15,036 bases of DNA, from positions 1-15,036 of the forward strand of contig DAOTZS010000001.1 in the NCBI GenBank assembly GCA_034434335.1, read 5' to 3'. Shown in pieces: positions 5,740-13,654 of this stretch; the first letter of the stretch is position 1, and each line of letters begins with the position of its first letter. The position numbers and the translations under genes were made by a program. The stretch comes from DAOTZS01 sp034434335. GTDB lineage: Bacteria; Chloroflexota; Anaerolineae; CG2-30-64-16. The notes below the pieces were generated by a model. It did no database searches. It had not been told where the DNA came from and saw only the letters and a program-made list of their open reading frames with translations.

Positions 5740-6513
5740 ATGACTATCGGCAACAAAGAGATCTGGGTTTTGAAAATCGGCGGCAACCAGGTTGAGGATG
5801 CCGCGTTCCTGACGGAATTGGTGACCGCGGTCAAGCAGGTGCAAACCGAACACGCGGTGATCATCGTTCACGGCGGCGGCAAGGAGATCGCCGACCTGCA
5901 TCACCGGCTGGGAGTCGGATACGAGGTCGTCGAAGGGTTGCGGGCCACCTCGGAGGAGAGCCTGCAACTGGTCGAGATGGTCCTCAACGGCACGGTCAAC
6001 ACCCGGCTGGTGCGCTGGCTGGTCAACGCGGGGGTGAACGCCCTTGGCCTCAGCGGTATAGACCTGGGCCTGGTACGGGTCATACCCCTTTCCCTCAATG
6101 GCCGCAGCCTGGGCCGGGTGGGCACGGTGACCGCGGTCAACAGTAAGCCCCTCCTCCAACTCCTTGAACTGGACCTGACCCCGGTCATCTCTCCCGTTTC
6201 CCTGGGCGAGGATGGGCTGGACTACAACGTCAACGCCGACCATGTGGCCGCCGGCATCGCCAGAGCGGTGGGGGCCAGCAAGCTGGTCTTCGTGAGCAAT
6301 GTGCCGGGGGTGCAGGTGGCCGGCCACACCCAGCGCGTTCTGACCATCTCCCAGGTTGAGAAGCTGATCGCCGATGCCCATATCACCGGAGGCATGATCC
6401 CCAAGGTCCGTTCGGCGACTGAGGCTGTGGCCTTTGGTGTGCGCCAGGCTGTGATCACCGACCTGGCAGGGCTGGCCAGGGGGGAAGGCACCGCCATCAT
6501 CCCGGATCTGTGA
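5740..6513 (+). CDS. argB: Acetylglutamate kinase
   Basis: Second step of the pathway: phosphorylation of N-acetylglutamate by ATP, often the arginine-feedback target. The product has 257 residues of the amino acid kinase fold. Catalytic K12 is in VLKIGGN, the substrate loop is IIVHGGGKEI (41-50), R68 is in EGLRAT, DYNVNADH (161-168) binds substrate, and GGMIPK (217-222) holds the ATP-site lysine K222. The long N-terminal helix typical of arginine-inhibited hexameric NAGKs is absent, as the conserved strand begins by residue 8; this suggests weak or no direct arginine inhibition and fits leader-based control. Start: the ATG at 5740 is preceded by GAGAGG; GTGs at 5722 and 5728 are in frame. 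The argC-argB gap of 119 bases holds no gene. A lysine-pathway (LysZ) role is less likely given argJ. Confidence 0.94.
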   Translation: MTIGNKEIWVLKIGGNQVEDAAFLTELVTAVKQVQTEHAVIIVHGGGKEIADLHHRLGVGYEVVEGLRATSEESLQLVEMVLNGTVNTRLVRWLVNAGVNALGLSGIDLGLVRVIPLSLNGRSLGRVGTVTAVNSKPLLQLLELDLTPVISPVSLGEDGLDYNVNADHVAAGIARAVGASKLVFVSNVPGVQVAGHTQRVLTISQVEKLIADAHITGGMIPKVRSATEAVAFGVRQAVITDLAGLARGEGTAIIPDL

Positions 6514-6537
6514 CGAACTCAGGAGGAGAACTTGAGC

Positions 6538-7722
6538 ATGGATGCCGATCAAATTGTGGAACTGGAACAAAAATACGTCTTGCAAACTTATGTCCGGGCC
6601 CCCTTTGTTCTTGACCACGGTCAGGGTTGTTGGGTATACGACACGGCGGGCAACGCTTATCTCGACTGCATGGCTGGGATCGCGGTCAACGCCCTGGGCC
6701 ATGCCCACCCTGACCTGATCGCTGCTCTTGTCCGCCAGGCGAGCCAGTTGTGGCACGTCTCCAACCTCTTCCATACCGCGCCCCATGCTCGCCTGGCGAA
6801 GGCCCTTTGCGACAGCAGCTTCGCCGACCGGGTTTTCTTCTGTAATTCGGGCGCCGAGGCTAACGAAGGCGCCTTCAAGTTCGCCCGCAAATGGGCTCGC
6901 GAGCACTTTGGGCCCGAGAAACACGTCATCGTGGCATTTACCGGCGCCTTTCACGGCCGCACTTTCGGCGCCTTGACCGCCACCCCGCGCGATAAGTATC
7001 AGGAGCCCTATCGGCCTCTCCTGCCCGGGGTACGCATTGCCCCCTTCAACGACCTGGCCGGCACCACAGAAGCGATAGGGGATGACGTCTGCGCGGTGAT
7101 CGTGGAGCCCATCCAGGGGGAAGGGGGCATTCACCCTGCTCATCCGGAGTTCCTCCAGGGGCTGCGTGACCTCTGCCAGCGCCACAACGCCCTCCTTATC
7201 TTCGATGAGGTGCAATGTGGCCTGGGCCGCACCGGCACCCTCTGGGCCTACCAGGGCTATAAAGTGGAACCTGATATCCTCACCATCGCCAAGCCGCTGG
7301 CGGGTGGTCTGCCCATGGGCGCCATCCTGATGAGGCAAGCCGTAGCTGAGGTCATGCACCCCGGCGACCACGGCAGCACCTTTGCTGCCAGCCCCCTGGT
7401 GGCCAGCGTGGCCGAAGTCGTGCTGGCTCGCGTGTCCGAGCCGGCCTTCCTGGCCGACGTGGCGGCTAAGGGTGCCTACCTGAAGGAACGCCTGGAAGAG
7501 ATCAACTCTCCTCACATCACTGCGATCCGCGGCCGCGGCCTGATGATCGGCGTGGACCTGGATGTGCCCGCGACCGACGTGATCAGCGCCGGCTACCGTT
7601 GCGGCCTCTTGCTGGTCAACGCCGGGCCCCACACCTTGCGTCTGCTGCCGCCGCTGATCATCTCGCGAGAGGAAATCGACCTGCTGATCGAAAGGCTGAG
7701 CGCGGCATTGGCCGCCGTTTGA
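6538..7722 (+). CDS. argD: Acetylornithine aminotransferase
   Basis: A PLP enzyme converting N-acetylglutamate semialdehyde and glutamate to N-acetylornithine and 2-oxoglutarate. The 394-residue class-III aminotransferase has CNSGAEANEGAFKFAR (102-117, phosphate-binding region), FTGAFHGRTFGAL (134-146), VIVEPIQGEGG (187-197), FDEVQCGLGRTG (222-233, with D223 for the pyridine nitrogen) and the Schiff-base lysine K252 in IAKPLAGGLPMGA. Family members usually have SAKGLGGGxP, so the Pro after the lysine is a small deviation. The strong AGGAGGAG at 6521-6528 serves either the ATG at 6538 (chosen) or a TTG at 6532. argB ends 24 bases upstream and the GNAT gene begins 23 bases downstream, so this is one transcript. 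It could also act in the lysine (N-succinyl-DAP) branch. Confidence 0.95.
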   Translation: MDADQIVELEQKYVLQTYVRAPFVLDHGQGCWVYDTAGNAYLDCMAGIAVNALGHAHPDLIAALVRQASQLWHVSNLFHTAPHARLAKALCDSSFADRVFFCNSGAEANEGAFKFARKWAREHFGPEKHVIVAFTGAFHGRTFGALTATPRDKYQEPYRPLLPGVRIAPFNDLAGTTEAIGDDVCAVIVEPIQGEGGIHPAHPEFLQGLRDLCQRHNALLIFDEVQCGLGRTGTLWAYQGYKVEPDILTIAKPLAGGLPMGAILMRQAVAEVMHPGDHGSTFAASPLVASVAEVVLARVSEPAFLADVAAKGAYLKERLEEINSPHITAIRGRGLMIGVDLDVPATDVISAGYRCGLLLVNAGPHTLRLLPPLIISREEIDLLIERLSAALAAV

Positions 7723-7745
7723 TACCCCGAAACCGGAACACGCCC

Positions 7746-8288
7746 ATGGAGATTACAATCCGGCCGGCCACTGAGGCCGACCTTGATGCTATCCTGGCCA
7801 TCGTTAACTATTACGCCAGCCAGAACCTGATGCTGCCGCGCACACCCGAGCAGATACGTCAGGTATTGCGTGATTTCCTGGTAGCCGAGGATGGTGGCCG
7901 CGTTGTGGGGTGTGGCTCGAACGTGCCACTGACCCCCAGGCTGGTAGAGCTCCGCTCCCTGGCTGTAGCACCCGAGTATCGTGGCAGCGGCCTGGGCCGG
8001 CGCCTGGTGGAGGCACTGGTAGCCAAAGCCCGCGCCGATGGCTACGAGCAGATCTGTGCCCTGACCCTGGTCGAAGGCTTCTTTAGCCGTTGCGGTTTCG
8101 TCACGGTGGACCGTTGGACTATCTCGCCCAAGATATGGCACGAATGCATCTACTGCCCCAAGTTCGACGCCTGCGACGAGATAGCCATGCTCATGAACCT
8201 GCGCGAGCCCGCCGCGGTGCCGCAGATGCCAGAGGTCAGCCCACCGTTATGGCGTCAACTGCCCGTTGGCGCGGTGCTGAAGGGATAG
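7746..8288 (+). CDS. argA: Short ArgA-like N-acetyltransferase (probable N-acetylglutamate synthase)
   Basis: A stand-alone GNAT domain of 180 residues that probably makes N-acetylglutamate from glutamate and acetyl-CoA, the first committed step. Its N-terminus IRPATEADLDAI is typical of GNATs. The acetyl-CoA loop is RGSGLGRRLVEAL (79-91), followed by FFSRCGF (112-118). After the fold it carries SPKIWHECIYCPKFDACDE, with three cysteines (C134, C137, C143) spaced C-x2-C-x5-C. A similar C-rich tail occurs in the short ArgA type without an amino acid kinase domain (mycobacterial Rv2747 class). The last 30 residues are Pro-rich and variable. The ATG at 7746 has only a weak GGA; a longer frame to 7599 lies inside argD and was rejected. 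The function is inferred from the tail and its place in the arg operon; another small-acceptor GNAT activity remains possible. Confidence 0.75.
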   Translation: MEITIRPATEADLDAILAIVNYYASQNLMLPRTPEQIRQVLRDFLVAEDGGRVVGCGSNVPLTPRLVELRSLAVAPEYRGSGLGRRLVEALVAKARADGYEQICALTLVEGFFSRCGFVTVDRWTISPKIWHECIYCPKFDACDEIAMLMNLREPAAVPQMPEVSPPLWRQLPVGAVLKG

Positions 8289-8315
8289 TCCCGTATCGGA
8301 CGGAGGTGGATCGCC

Positions 8316-9356
8316 ATGGCCAAACGTGTTCGGCTGGCACTTATTGGCCTGGGCAATGTAGGCCGCGCCTTTCTGAACCTGATGGTCAGCAAAGCAGCTT
8401 TGCTACGTGATCGCTATGGGCTGGAGCTGGAGCTGACGGCCGCGGCCGACTCGTCGGGGGCGGTGCTGGATGCGGCAGGGATTGACCCGCTCGCGCTGGC
8501 CGCGCACAAAGAGCGCGGCGGCAACGCAGGCAACTTCCTGGGCGGTGTACCTGGCATGAGCGCGGTTAAGGTGGCGGCTCAGGCCCCGGCCGATGTGCTG
8601 ATCGAGGCATCGTCAGTCAATCTACATACAGGTCAACCCGGCCTTGACTGCGTGCGTATAGCAATTCGGCGGGGCATGGGGGTGGTATTGGCCGACAAGG
8701 GCCCCCTCGTGCACGCTTTTGCCGAGCTGACGGCTGCGGCCGATGCCGCAAGAGTGGGCCTGGCCTATAGCGCCACCGTATGCGGCGCCCTGCCTGTAGT
8801 CAATGTCGGCCGCCGTGACCTGGCCGCATGCGAGATCCGCTCCCTGCGCGGCATCTTCAACTCCACCAGCAACTTCATCCTGACTGCTATGGCCCGCGGC
8901 GGCAGCTACCAGGAGGCCCTGCACGAGGCCCAGCGCGCAGGGGTGGCCGAGGCCGACCCCACCCTGGATGTAGAAGGATGGGATACGGCCAACAAACTGG
9001 TGATTATTGTCAACAGCATACTGCGCCAACCGGCGACCCTGGCCGATATCCACCCCCTGATCGGCATTACCGACATCACACCAGAGCAGATCCGCCACGC
9101 GGCTATGCGCAGGGAGGTCATCAAACTGGTGGCCAGTGCCCTGCGTATAGCCGATGGCCATTACACCCTCTCGGTGCAGCCTGAACTGCTACCCGAAGAC
9201 GATTTCCTGGCCCAGATCAACGGCTGGGAAATGGGCATCGTCTTCGACACCGACATCATGGGCCGGCAGCAGTTCAAGGTGGACGAGCGGGGACCATTGC
9301 CTACCGCGGGAGCTATATTGCGCGACGTTATCAACCTGGCGACCGCGGTCAGCTAG
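8316..9356 (+). CDS. hom: Homoserine dehydrogenase (ACT-less)
   Basis: An NAD(P)-dependent oxidoreductase of the homoserine dehydrogenase family: aspartate semialdehyde to homoserine, leading to threonine and methionine. The product has 346 residues. GLGNVG (11-16) is the nucleotide-binding loop, and VLADKGPLV (124-132) holds the catalytic lysine K128. AEADPTLDVEGWDTANKL (211-228) has the substrate acids and K227. The usual GxxNGTTNYIL appears as GIFNSTSNFIL (179-189), a departure at the Gly and Tyr positions. There is no regulatory ACT domain, so no threonine feedback by that route. GGAGGTG stands seven bases before the ATG. It lies 27 bases after the GNAT gene and 59 before argG. A homoserine gene is unexpected inside an arginine operon; shared aspartate demand (ArgG uses aspartate) is one possible reason. 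A related dehydrogenase with another substrate cannot be excluded. Confidence 0.85.
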   Translation: MAKRVRLALIGLGNVGRAFLNLMVSKAALLRDRYGLELELTAAADSSGAVLDAAGIDPLALAAHKERGGNAGNFLGGVPGMSAVKVAAQAPADVLIEASSVNLHTGQPGLDCVRIAIRRGMGVVLADKGPLVHAFAELTAAADAARVGLAYSATVCGALPVVNVGRRDLAACEIRSLRGIFNSTSNFILTAMARGGSYQEALHEAQRAGVAEADPTLDVEGWDTANKLVIIVNSILRQPATLADIHPLIGITDITPEQIRHAAMRREVIKLVASALRIADGHYTLSVQPELLPEDDFLAQINGWEMGIVFDTDIMGRQQFKVDERGPLPTAGAILRDVINLATAVS

Positions 9357-9415
9357 TTTTTTGGCCCGAATCACCATCTTCCCAATCTACCCATCTACCA
9401 CCTACGGAGGTTCCC

Positions 9416-10684
9416 ATGTCCGACAGCAAGAAAGGCATCTCTAAAGTAGTGCTCGCCTACTCGGGCGGGCTTGATACGTCATGCATCGTGCCGTGGCTGG
9501 TCGAAAACTACGGCTGTGAAGTCATCTGCTTCTGCGCCAACCTGGGCCAGGAAGAGGAGCTCTCGGGCCTGGAGGCCAAGGCCCTGGCCTCGGGTGCCAG
9601 CAAGCTTTATATTGAAGACCTGCGCGAAGAGTTCATCACCAACTACATTTACCCCACCATGATGGCCGGCGCCATCTATGAGAAGGAGTACCTGCTGGGC
9701 ACCAGCTTCGCCCGCCCGCTGATCGCCAAGAAACTGGTGGAGATTGCCGAACTGGAGGGAGCAGATGCCGTTGCCCACGGCGCCACTGGCAAAGGCAACG
9801 ATCAGGTGCGCTTCGAGCTGACCGTGATGGCGCTTAACCCGAAGTTGAAGATCATCGCGCCCTGGCGCGAGTGGCATATCCGCAGCCGCGAAGACGCCCT
9901 GAAGTACGCTGCCGAGCATAATGTGCCGGTCACGGCTACCCTGAAGTCCATCTACAGCCGCGATCGCAACCTCTGGCATCTGAGCCATGAAGGGGGTGGC
10001 CTGGAGGACCCCTGGCATGAGCCCGACGAGGAGATGTTCCTCCTCACGCGAAACCCCCAGGAGGCTCCCGACGAGCCTGAGTATGTGGAGATCTATTTCG
10101 AGAGCGGCATCCCCAAGCGGATCAACGGGGTGGCCATGGGGCCCATTGACCTGGTGCGCACCCTCAACGAGCTGGGTGGCAAGCACGGTGTGGGCCGGGC
10201 CGACATCGTGGAGAACCGCCTGGTGGGCATGAAATCGCGCGGGGTCTATGAGACACCCGGCGGCACCATCCTCTATCGGGCCCACGATGCCCTGGAGCAG
10301 ATCTGCCTGGACAAGCAGACCCTGCAATACAAGCAGATGATCGCGCTCAAGTATGCTGAGCTGGTGTACAATGGCCAGTGGTTCACCCCCCTGCGCGAGG
10401 CGCTGGATGCCTTTGTGGCTGTGACCCAACGCAATGTCACCGGCACGGCGCGGCTCAAGCTCTACAAAGGCAGCGTTACCATCGTCGGCCGCAAGTCGCC
10501 GTTCAGCCTGTACCGCGAAGATTACGCCACCTTCGGCGAGGAAGATGTCTACAACCAGAAGGACGCGGAAGGGTTTATCAAGCTGTTTGGGCTGCCGATG
10601 AAGGTAGCTGCGCTGCTCAACATCGAAGGTGCCCGCCGGGGCGAGTACGCCGCGCCCGACTATACGGCATTCAAGCGAGATTGA
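9416..10684 (+). CDS. argG: Argininosuccinate synthase
   Basis: Joins citrulline and aspartate with ATP to argininosuccinate, the penultimate step. The product has 422 residues. The N-type ATP pyrophosphatase P-loop is AYSGGLDTS (14-22). The second signature, GATGKGNDQVRFEL, binds citrulline and aspartate. Further conserved text includes SIYSRDRNLWHLSHEGG and GRADIVENRLVGMKSRG. Length and motifs are those of the common type-1 enzyme, with no gaps. A consensus GGAGG lies six bases before the ATG at 9416. The 59-base space from hom ends in a pyrimidine-rich tract and has a T-run just after the hom stop but no convincing hairpin. argJ starts seven bases after its stop, consistent with coupled translation. 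Confidence 0.97.
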   Translation: MSDSKKGISKVVLAYSGGLDTSCIVPWLVENYGCEVICFCANLGQEEELSGLEAKALASGASKLYIEDLREEFITNYIYPTMMAGAIYEKEYLLGTSFARPLIAKKLVEIAELEGADAVAHGATGKGNDQVRFELTVMALNPKLKIIAPWREWHIRSREDALKYAAEHNVPVTATLKSIYSRDRNLWHLSHEGGGLEDPWHEPDEEMFLLTRNPQEAPDEPEYVEIYFESGIPKRINGVAMGPIDLVRTLNELGGKHGVGRADIVENRLVGMKSRGVYETPGGTILYRAHDALEQICLDKQTLQYKQMIALKYAELVYNGQWFTPLREALDAFVAVTQRNVTGTARLKLYKGSVTIVGRKSPFSLYREDYATFGEEDVYNQKDAEGFIKLFGLPMKVAALLNIEGARRGEYAAPDYTAFKRD

Positions 10685-10691
10685 TCTGCCT

Positions 10692-11888
10692 ATGTCGCTC
10701 TTGCCACCCCTTGGCTTCACCTTCGCCGGCGTCGCGGCTGGCCTCAAGAAGGCCGGCGGCCTGGACCTGGCGTTGGTGGTGAGTGAGCGCCCCTGTGCCG
10801 CGGCGGCCGTCTTCACCCAAAACCAGTTCCCGGCCGCGCCCGTGCTCTATGACCGCTGGCTGGTCCGGGAGCATCCTCATGGCCTGCGGGCGGTGGCGAT
10901 CAACGCCGGCTGTGCCAACGCCTGCACAGGGGAGGCCGGCCTGGCCGACGCAGAGCAGATGGCCGGCCTGGCCGAGGCCGCGCTCGGGCTACCACCCCAT
11001 ACCTGCGCCGTCATGTCTACCGGCGTCATCGGGACGCGGCTGCCGTTGGACAAGATCGCGGCCGGCATCCGCCAGGCCGCAGCCGGGCTATCAGCTTCAG
11101 GGTGGGAGGCAGCCGCGTGCGCTATCATGACCACCGATACCCGCCCCAAGGTCGCCTTCCGCCAGGTAGACCAGGCCCGGCTCTTCGGCATGGCCAAAGG
11201 CGCCGGCATGATCCACCCCCGTATGGCCACCATGCTGGCGATCATCGTGAGCGATGCCCATGTCGAACCGGCCGCGCTGGACACCGCATTGCGCGCCGCC
11301 GTAGACGTCAGCTTCAACTGCATCTCCGTGGACGGCGACACCAGCACCAACGACACCGTGTTGCTGCTGGCTAACGCGGCAGCCGGTCCGGTGGACTACG
11401 CCGCCTTTGCCGCTGCCCTGGCCGACCTGTGCACCGACCTGGCCCAGCAGATCGTGCGCGATGGAGAGGGCGCGACCAAGTTCATTACTATACACGTAAG
11501 GGGGGCAGCGTCGCATGCCGATGCCCACGTGGCGGCCAAGGCGGTGGCTAACTCGCCGCTGGTCAAAACCGCCTTTTACGGTGGCGATGCTAACTGGGGC
11601 CGCATTCTGGCCGCCGTGGGCTATTCTCCGGCCCGGGTAGACCCCAGCCGCGCCAGCCTCTGGATCGCGGCTGGCGCGCTGACAGCTACCCAGGCCGCAC
11701 CAGGCGCCCTACAACTGGTGCGCGGTGGCCAACCGCTGGATTATCCGGAGGAGACGGCCACTGCCATCTTCAGGGGAGCCGAAATCACGGTGGCCGTGGA
11801 CCTGGGCCTTGGGGAAGGGTGCGCCACCGTCTGGACCTGTGACCTCAGCCACGCTTACGTAGACATCAACGGCCACTATCGTACCTGA
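10692..11888 (+). CDS. argJ: Ornithine acetyltransferase (glutamate N-acetyltransferase) ArgJ
   Basis: Moves the acetyl group from N-acetylornithine to glutamate, which makes the pathway cyclic; some family members also use acetyl-CoA. The 398-residue precursor should cleave itself between A179 and T180 in GMIHPRMATMLA, T180 being the nucleophile of the beta chain. The oxyanion-hole pair T110-G111 is in MSTGVIG, and the C-terminus ends INGHYRT as in the family. Conserved NCISVDGDTSTNDT (209-222) and YGGDANWGRI (296-305) are intact. The residue two before the MAT triad is Pro-Arg where Pro-Asn is commonest, a change near the cleavage site that may be tolerated. The start is the ATG at 10692, only seven bases after argG, with no clear Shine-Dalgarno; coupling to argG is likely. 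The longer frame into argG was rejected because the family begins at LGFTFAGVAAGLKK. Confidence 0.95.
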   Translation: MSLLPPLGFTFAGVAAGLKKAGGLDLALVVSERPCAAAAVFTQNQFPAAPVLYDRWLVREHPHGLRAVAINAGCANACTGEAGLADAEQMAGLAEAALGLPPHTCAVMSTGVIGTRLPLDKIAAGIRQAAAGLSASGWEAAACAIMTTDTRPKVAFRQVDQARLFGMAKGAGMIHPRMATMLAIIVSDAHVEPAALDTALRAAVDVSFNCISVDGDTSTNDTVLLLANAAAGPVDYAAFAAALADLCTDLAQQIVRDGEGATKFITIHVRGAASHADAHVAAKAVANSPLVKTAFYGGDANWGRILAAVGYSPARVDPSRASLWIAAGALTATQAAPGALQLVRGGQPLDYPEETATAIFRGAEITVAVDLGLGEGCATVWTCDLSHAYVDINGHYRT

Positions 11889-11999
11889 CAGCCCGGCTGA
11901 AAAACCGCATCAGTAGTCAGCGAAGATACGCCCGCCGGTAAACCGTCGGTTTTATTCAGCAAAGTCCTGCAGGCTCTTCTTGAGCCCTGAAGGGTCCTT
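11889..11999 (+). other. argJ 3-prime flank with weak hairpins
   Basis: A hairpin CAGGCTC/GAGCCCTG with one bulge and loop TTCTT occupies 11970-11989, but no T-run follows (GAAGGG instead), so it is a poor intrinsic terminator. A smaller AAACC/GGTTT pair around 11940-11952 runs into TTATT. One frame here reads protein-like text ending VLFSKVLQALLEP before a TGA at 11988-11990, but it has no start codon. Whether transcription continues into argH is unclear. Confidence 0.3.
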
Positions 12000-12191
12000 A
12001 GAGCTTGTTTGGAAAAATGCTCGTAGTAAGCCACGGCGTAGGGGCAGAGCGTTGCTCTGCCCGTACAAGCGGAGTGGCGTTTGAATGGCCCAAAATGCCT
12101 CCTGGCAACCCGCAAGTAGTGTAAAGTGGCATCTAGACGGCACTCCGCTTTGCTCCGTGCCTGAGTACTAACAAATCCTCAGACAAGCTCT
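12000..12191. repeat. MITE-like structured element between argJ and argH
   Basis: The left end AGAGCTTGTTTG (12000-12011) is mirrored by CAGACAAGCTCT (12180-12191), giving 11 of 12 complementary positions. Inside are a near-perfect palindrome GTAGGGGCAGAGC-GTT-GCTCTGCCCGTAC (12038-12066, nine perfect inner pairs, 13 with one mismatch) and a second inverted repeat, AAGCGGAGTG (12067-12076) with CACTCCGCTT (12141-12150). TT lies outside both ends. It has no room for a transposase. It ends 17 bases before argH, immediately upstream of that gene's ribosome binding site, and separates argH from the rest of the operon. Confidence 0.55.
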
Positions 12192-12208
12192 TTTAGGGAG
12201 GGGTTGCG

Positions 12209-13639
12209 ATGGCTGGACTATGGGGAGGGCGCTTCTCAGGGACCACCGATCCCCTCATGGCCAGGTTCAACGCCTCACTGCCGTTCGACTGGCGGCTGTG
12301 GGAGGCTGACATCATCGGCTCGATCGCCTGGGCGCGCGCGCTGGGCCGCGCGGGGCTGGTAAGCCAGGAGGAGCAGGCGCAGCTTGTGGCCGGCCTGGAG
12401 GCGGTGCGGGCTGAGATCGCCGCCAACCCCAGTGCGGCCTTTGCCGACGCCTCCGATGAGGACATCCACAGCTTCGTCGAACGCCGGCTGACTGAAAAGA
12501 TTGGCCCTTTGGCCGGCAAGCTGCACACCGGCCGCAGCCGCAATGACCAGGTCGCCACCGACGTCCGCCTGTGGCTGCGCTGGCAGATCGCCGGTCGCCA
12601 GGCGCCTTCAGCGGGCGCAGAGGGCGAGGAGGTTCGGCCGGCCCTGCTGCCGGCCCTGACCTCCCTCATCCGCGCCGCAGTGGCACGGGCAGAGGCCGAA
12701 AGCGCGGTGCTGATGCCGGGCTATACTCACCTGCAACCGGCACAACCGGTGCGCTGGAGCCACTGGCTGCTCAGCCATGCCTGGGCCTGGTTGCGCGACC
12801 GGCAACGTTTGACGGAACTGCTTGCGCGGGTTAATGTGATGCCCCTGGGTGCCGGTGCGCTGGCCGGCTGCCCCTTCCCCATTGACCGACAGGCCCTCGC
12901 GGCCGAGCTGGGCTTCCCAGCAATCAGCCCTAACAGCATCGACGCGGTCAGCGATCGCGACTTCATCGCCGAGTTCCTGTTCTGGGCCGCGTTGCTGGGT
13001 GTCCATCTTAGCCGTTGGGCCGAGGACCTGATCCTGTGGAGCAGTCACGAGTTCGGCTTCGTGACCCTGGCAGACGCCTACAGCACTGGCTCGAGTCTGA
13101 TGCCGCAGAAAAAGAACCCCGATGCCCTGGAGCTGCTGAGGGGCAAAGCCGGCCGGCTGGTGGGCGGGCTGACAGGGCTGTTGACCACGCTCAAAGGGCT
13201 GCCCAGCAGTTACGACAAGGACCTCCAGGAAGACAAAGAGCCCCTTTTCGATGCCGTGGATACCCTCTCGCTCGCCCTGCCCGTGGCCCAGGGGGTGCTG
13301 GAAACCCTCACCATCCACCCCGACCGCATGCAGGCCGCGCTGGGGGATGAACTGCTGGCCACCGACCTGGCCGACTGGCTGGTGCGCGCTGGCATACCCT
13401 TCCGCCAAAGCCATCATCTGGTCGGGCAGGCCGTGCGTCGGGCCGAAGAGCTGGGCTGCCGGCTGCGCGAGCTACCGCTGGACGAGTTGCGAGCTATTTC
13501 CCCTCATTTTGGCCCCGAGGTGGCCACCATCTGGGACTATGAGCGTTCGGTGGAGCAGCGCGGGGTAGCTGGGGGCACGGCACTGGCAGCCGTACAAGCG
13601 CAGATCGCGGCGCTCCGCCAGGAGCTGGCTGAGAGCTGA
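12209..13639 (+). CDS. argH: Argininosuccinate lyase
   Basis: Last step: splits argininosuccinate into arginine and fumarate. The product has 476 residues of the fumarase/aspartase superfamily. The N-terminus LWGGRFSG is diagnostic. KLHTGRSRNDQVATD (104-118) binds substrate, H174 in GYTHLQPAQP is an active-site histidine, and the flexible loop signature GSSLMPQKKNPD (294-305) contains the catalytic serine S296. Residues about 129-148 (GRQAPSAGAEGEE region) form an insertion of roughly a dozen residues between two helices, possibly a surface loop. The ATG at 12209 is preceded by GGGAGGGG five bases upstream. It is separated from argJ by 320 bases that include an inverted-repeat element, so it may have its own promoter or rely on read-through. 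It is convergent with the acyltransferase, only 15 bases away. Confidence 0.97.
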   Translation: MAGLWGGRFSGTTDPLMARFNASLPFDWRLWEADIIGSIAWARALGRAGLVSQEEQAQLVAGLEAVRAEIAANPSAAFADASDEDIHSFVERRLTEKIGPLAGKLHTGRSRNDQVATDVRLWLRWQIAGRQAPSAGAEGEEVRPALLPALTSLIRAAVARAEAESAVLMPGYTHLQPAQPVRWSHWLLSHAWAWLRDRQRLTELLARVNVMPLGAGALAGCPFPIDRQALAAELGFPAISPNSIDAVSDRDFIAEFLFWAALLGVHLSRWAEDLILWSSHEFGFVTLADAYSTGSSLMPQKKNPDALELLRGKAGRLVGGLTGLLTTLKGLPSSYDKDLQEDKEPLFDAVDTLSLALPVAQGVLETLTIHPDRMQAALGDELLATDLADWLVRAGIPFRQSHHLVGQAVRRAEELGCRLRELPLDELRAISPHFGPEVATIWDYERSVEQRGVAGGTALAAVQAQIAALRQELAES

Positions 13640-13654
13640 GCCCGACGCAACCCC

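Noticed and set aside
5560..7632. A 690-codon open frame on the minus strand opposite argB and argD
   Set aside because: It mirrors two well-conserved genes; its product is low-complexity in His, Gln, Gly and Val with no family motifs. It is an expected by-product of strong G/C third-position bias.
9341..9362. Palindrome GACCGCGGTC followed by a T-run at the end of hom, as a terminator
   Set aside because: The palindrome can form only a three-pair stem around a CGCG loop, and the T-run is separated by the stop codon; too weak, and argG follows closely.
9479..10816. A 445-codon open frame on the minus strand opposite argG
   Set aside because: It overlaps a certain argG entirely and shows no domain or start signal; same composition artefact.
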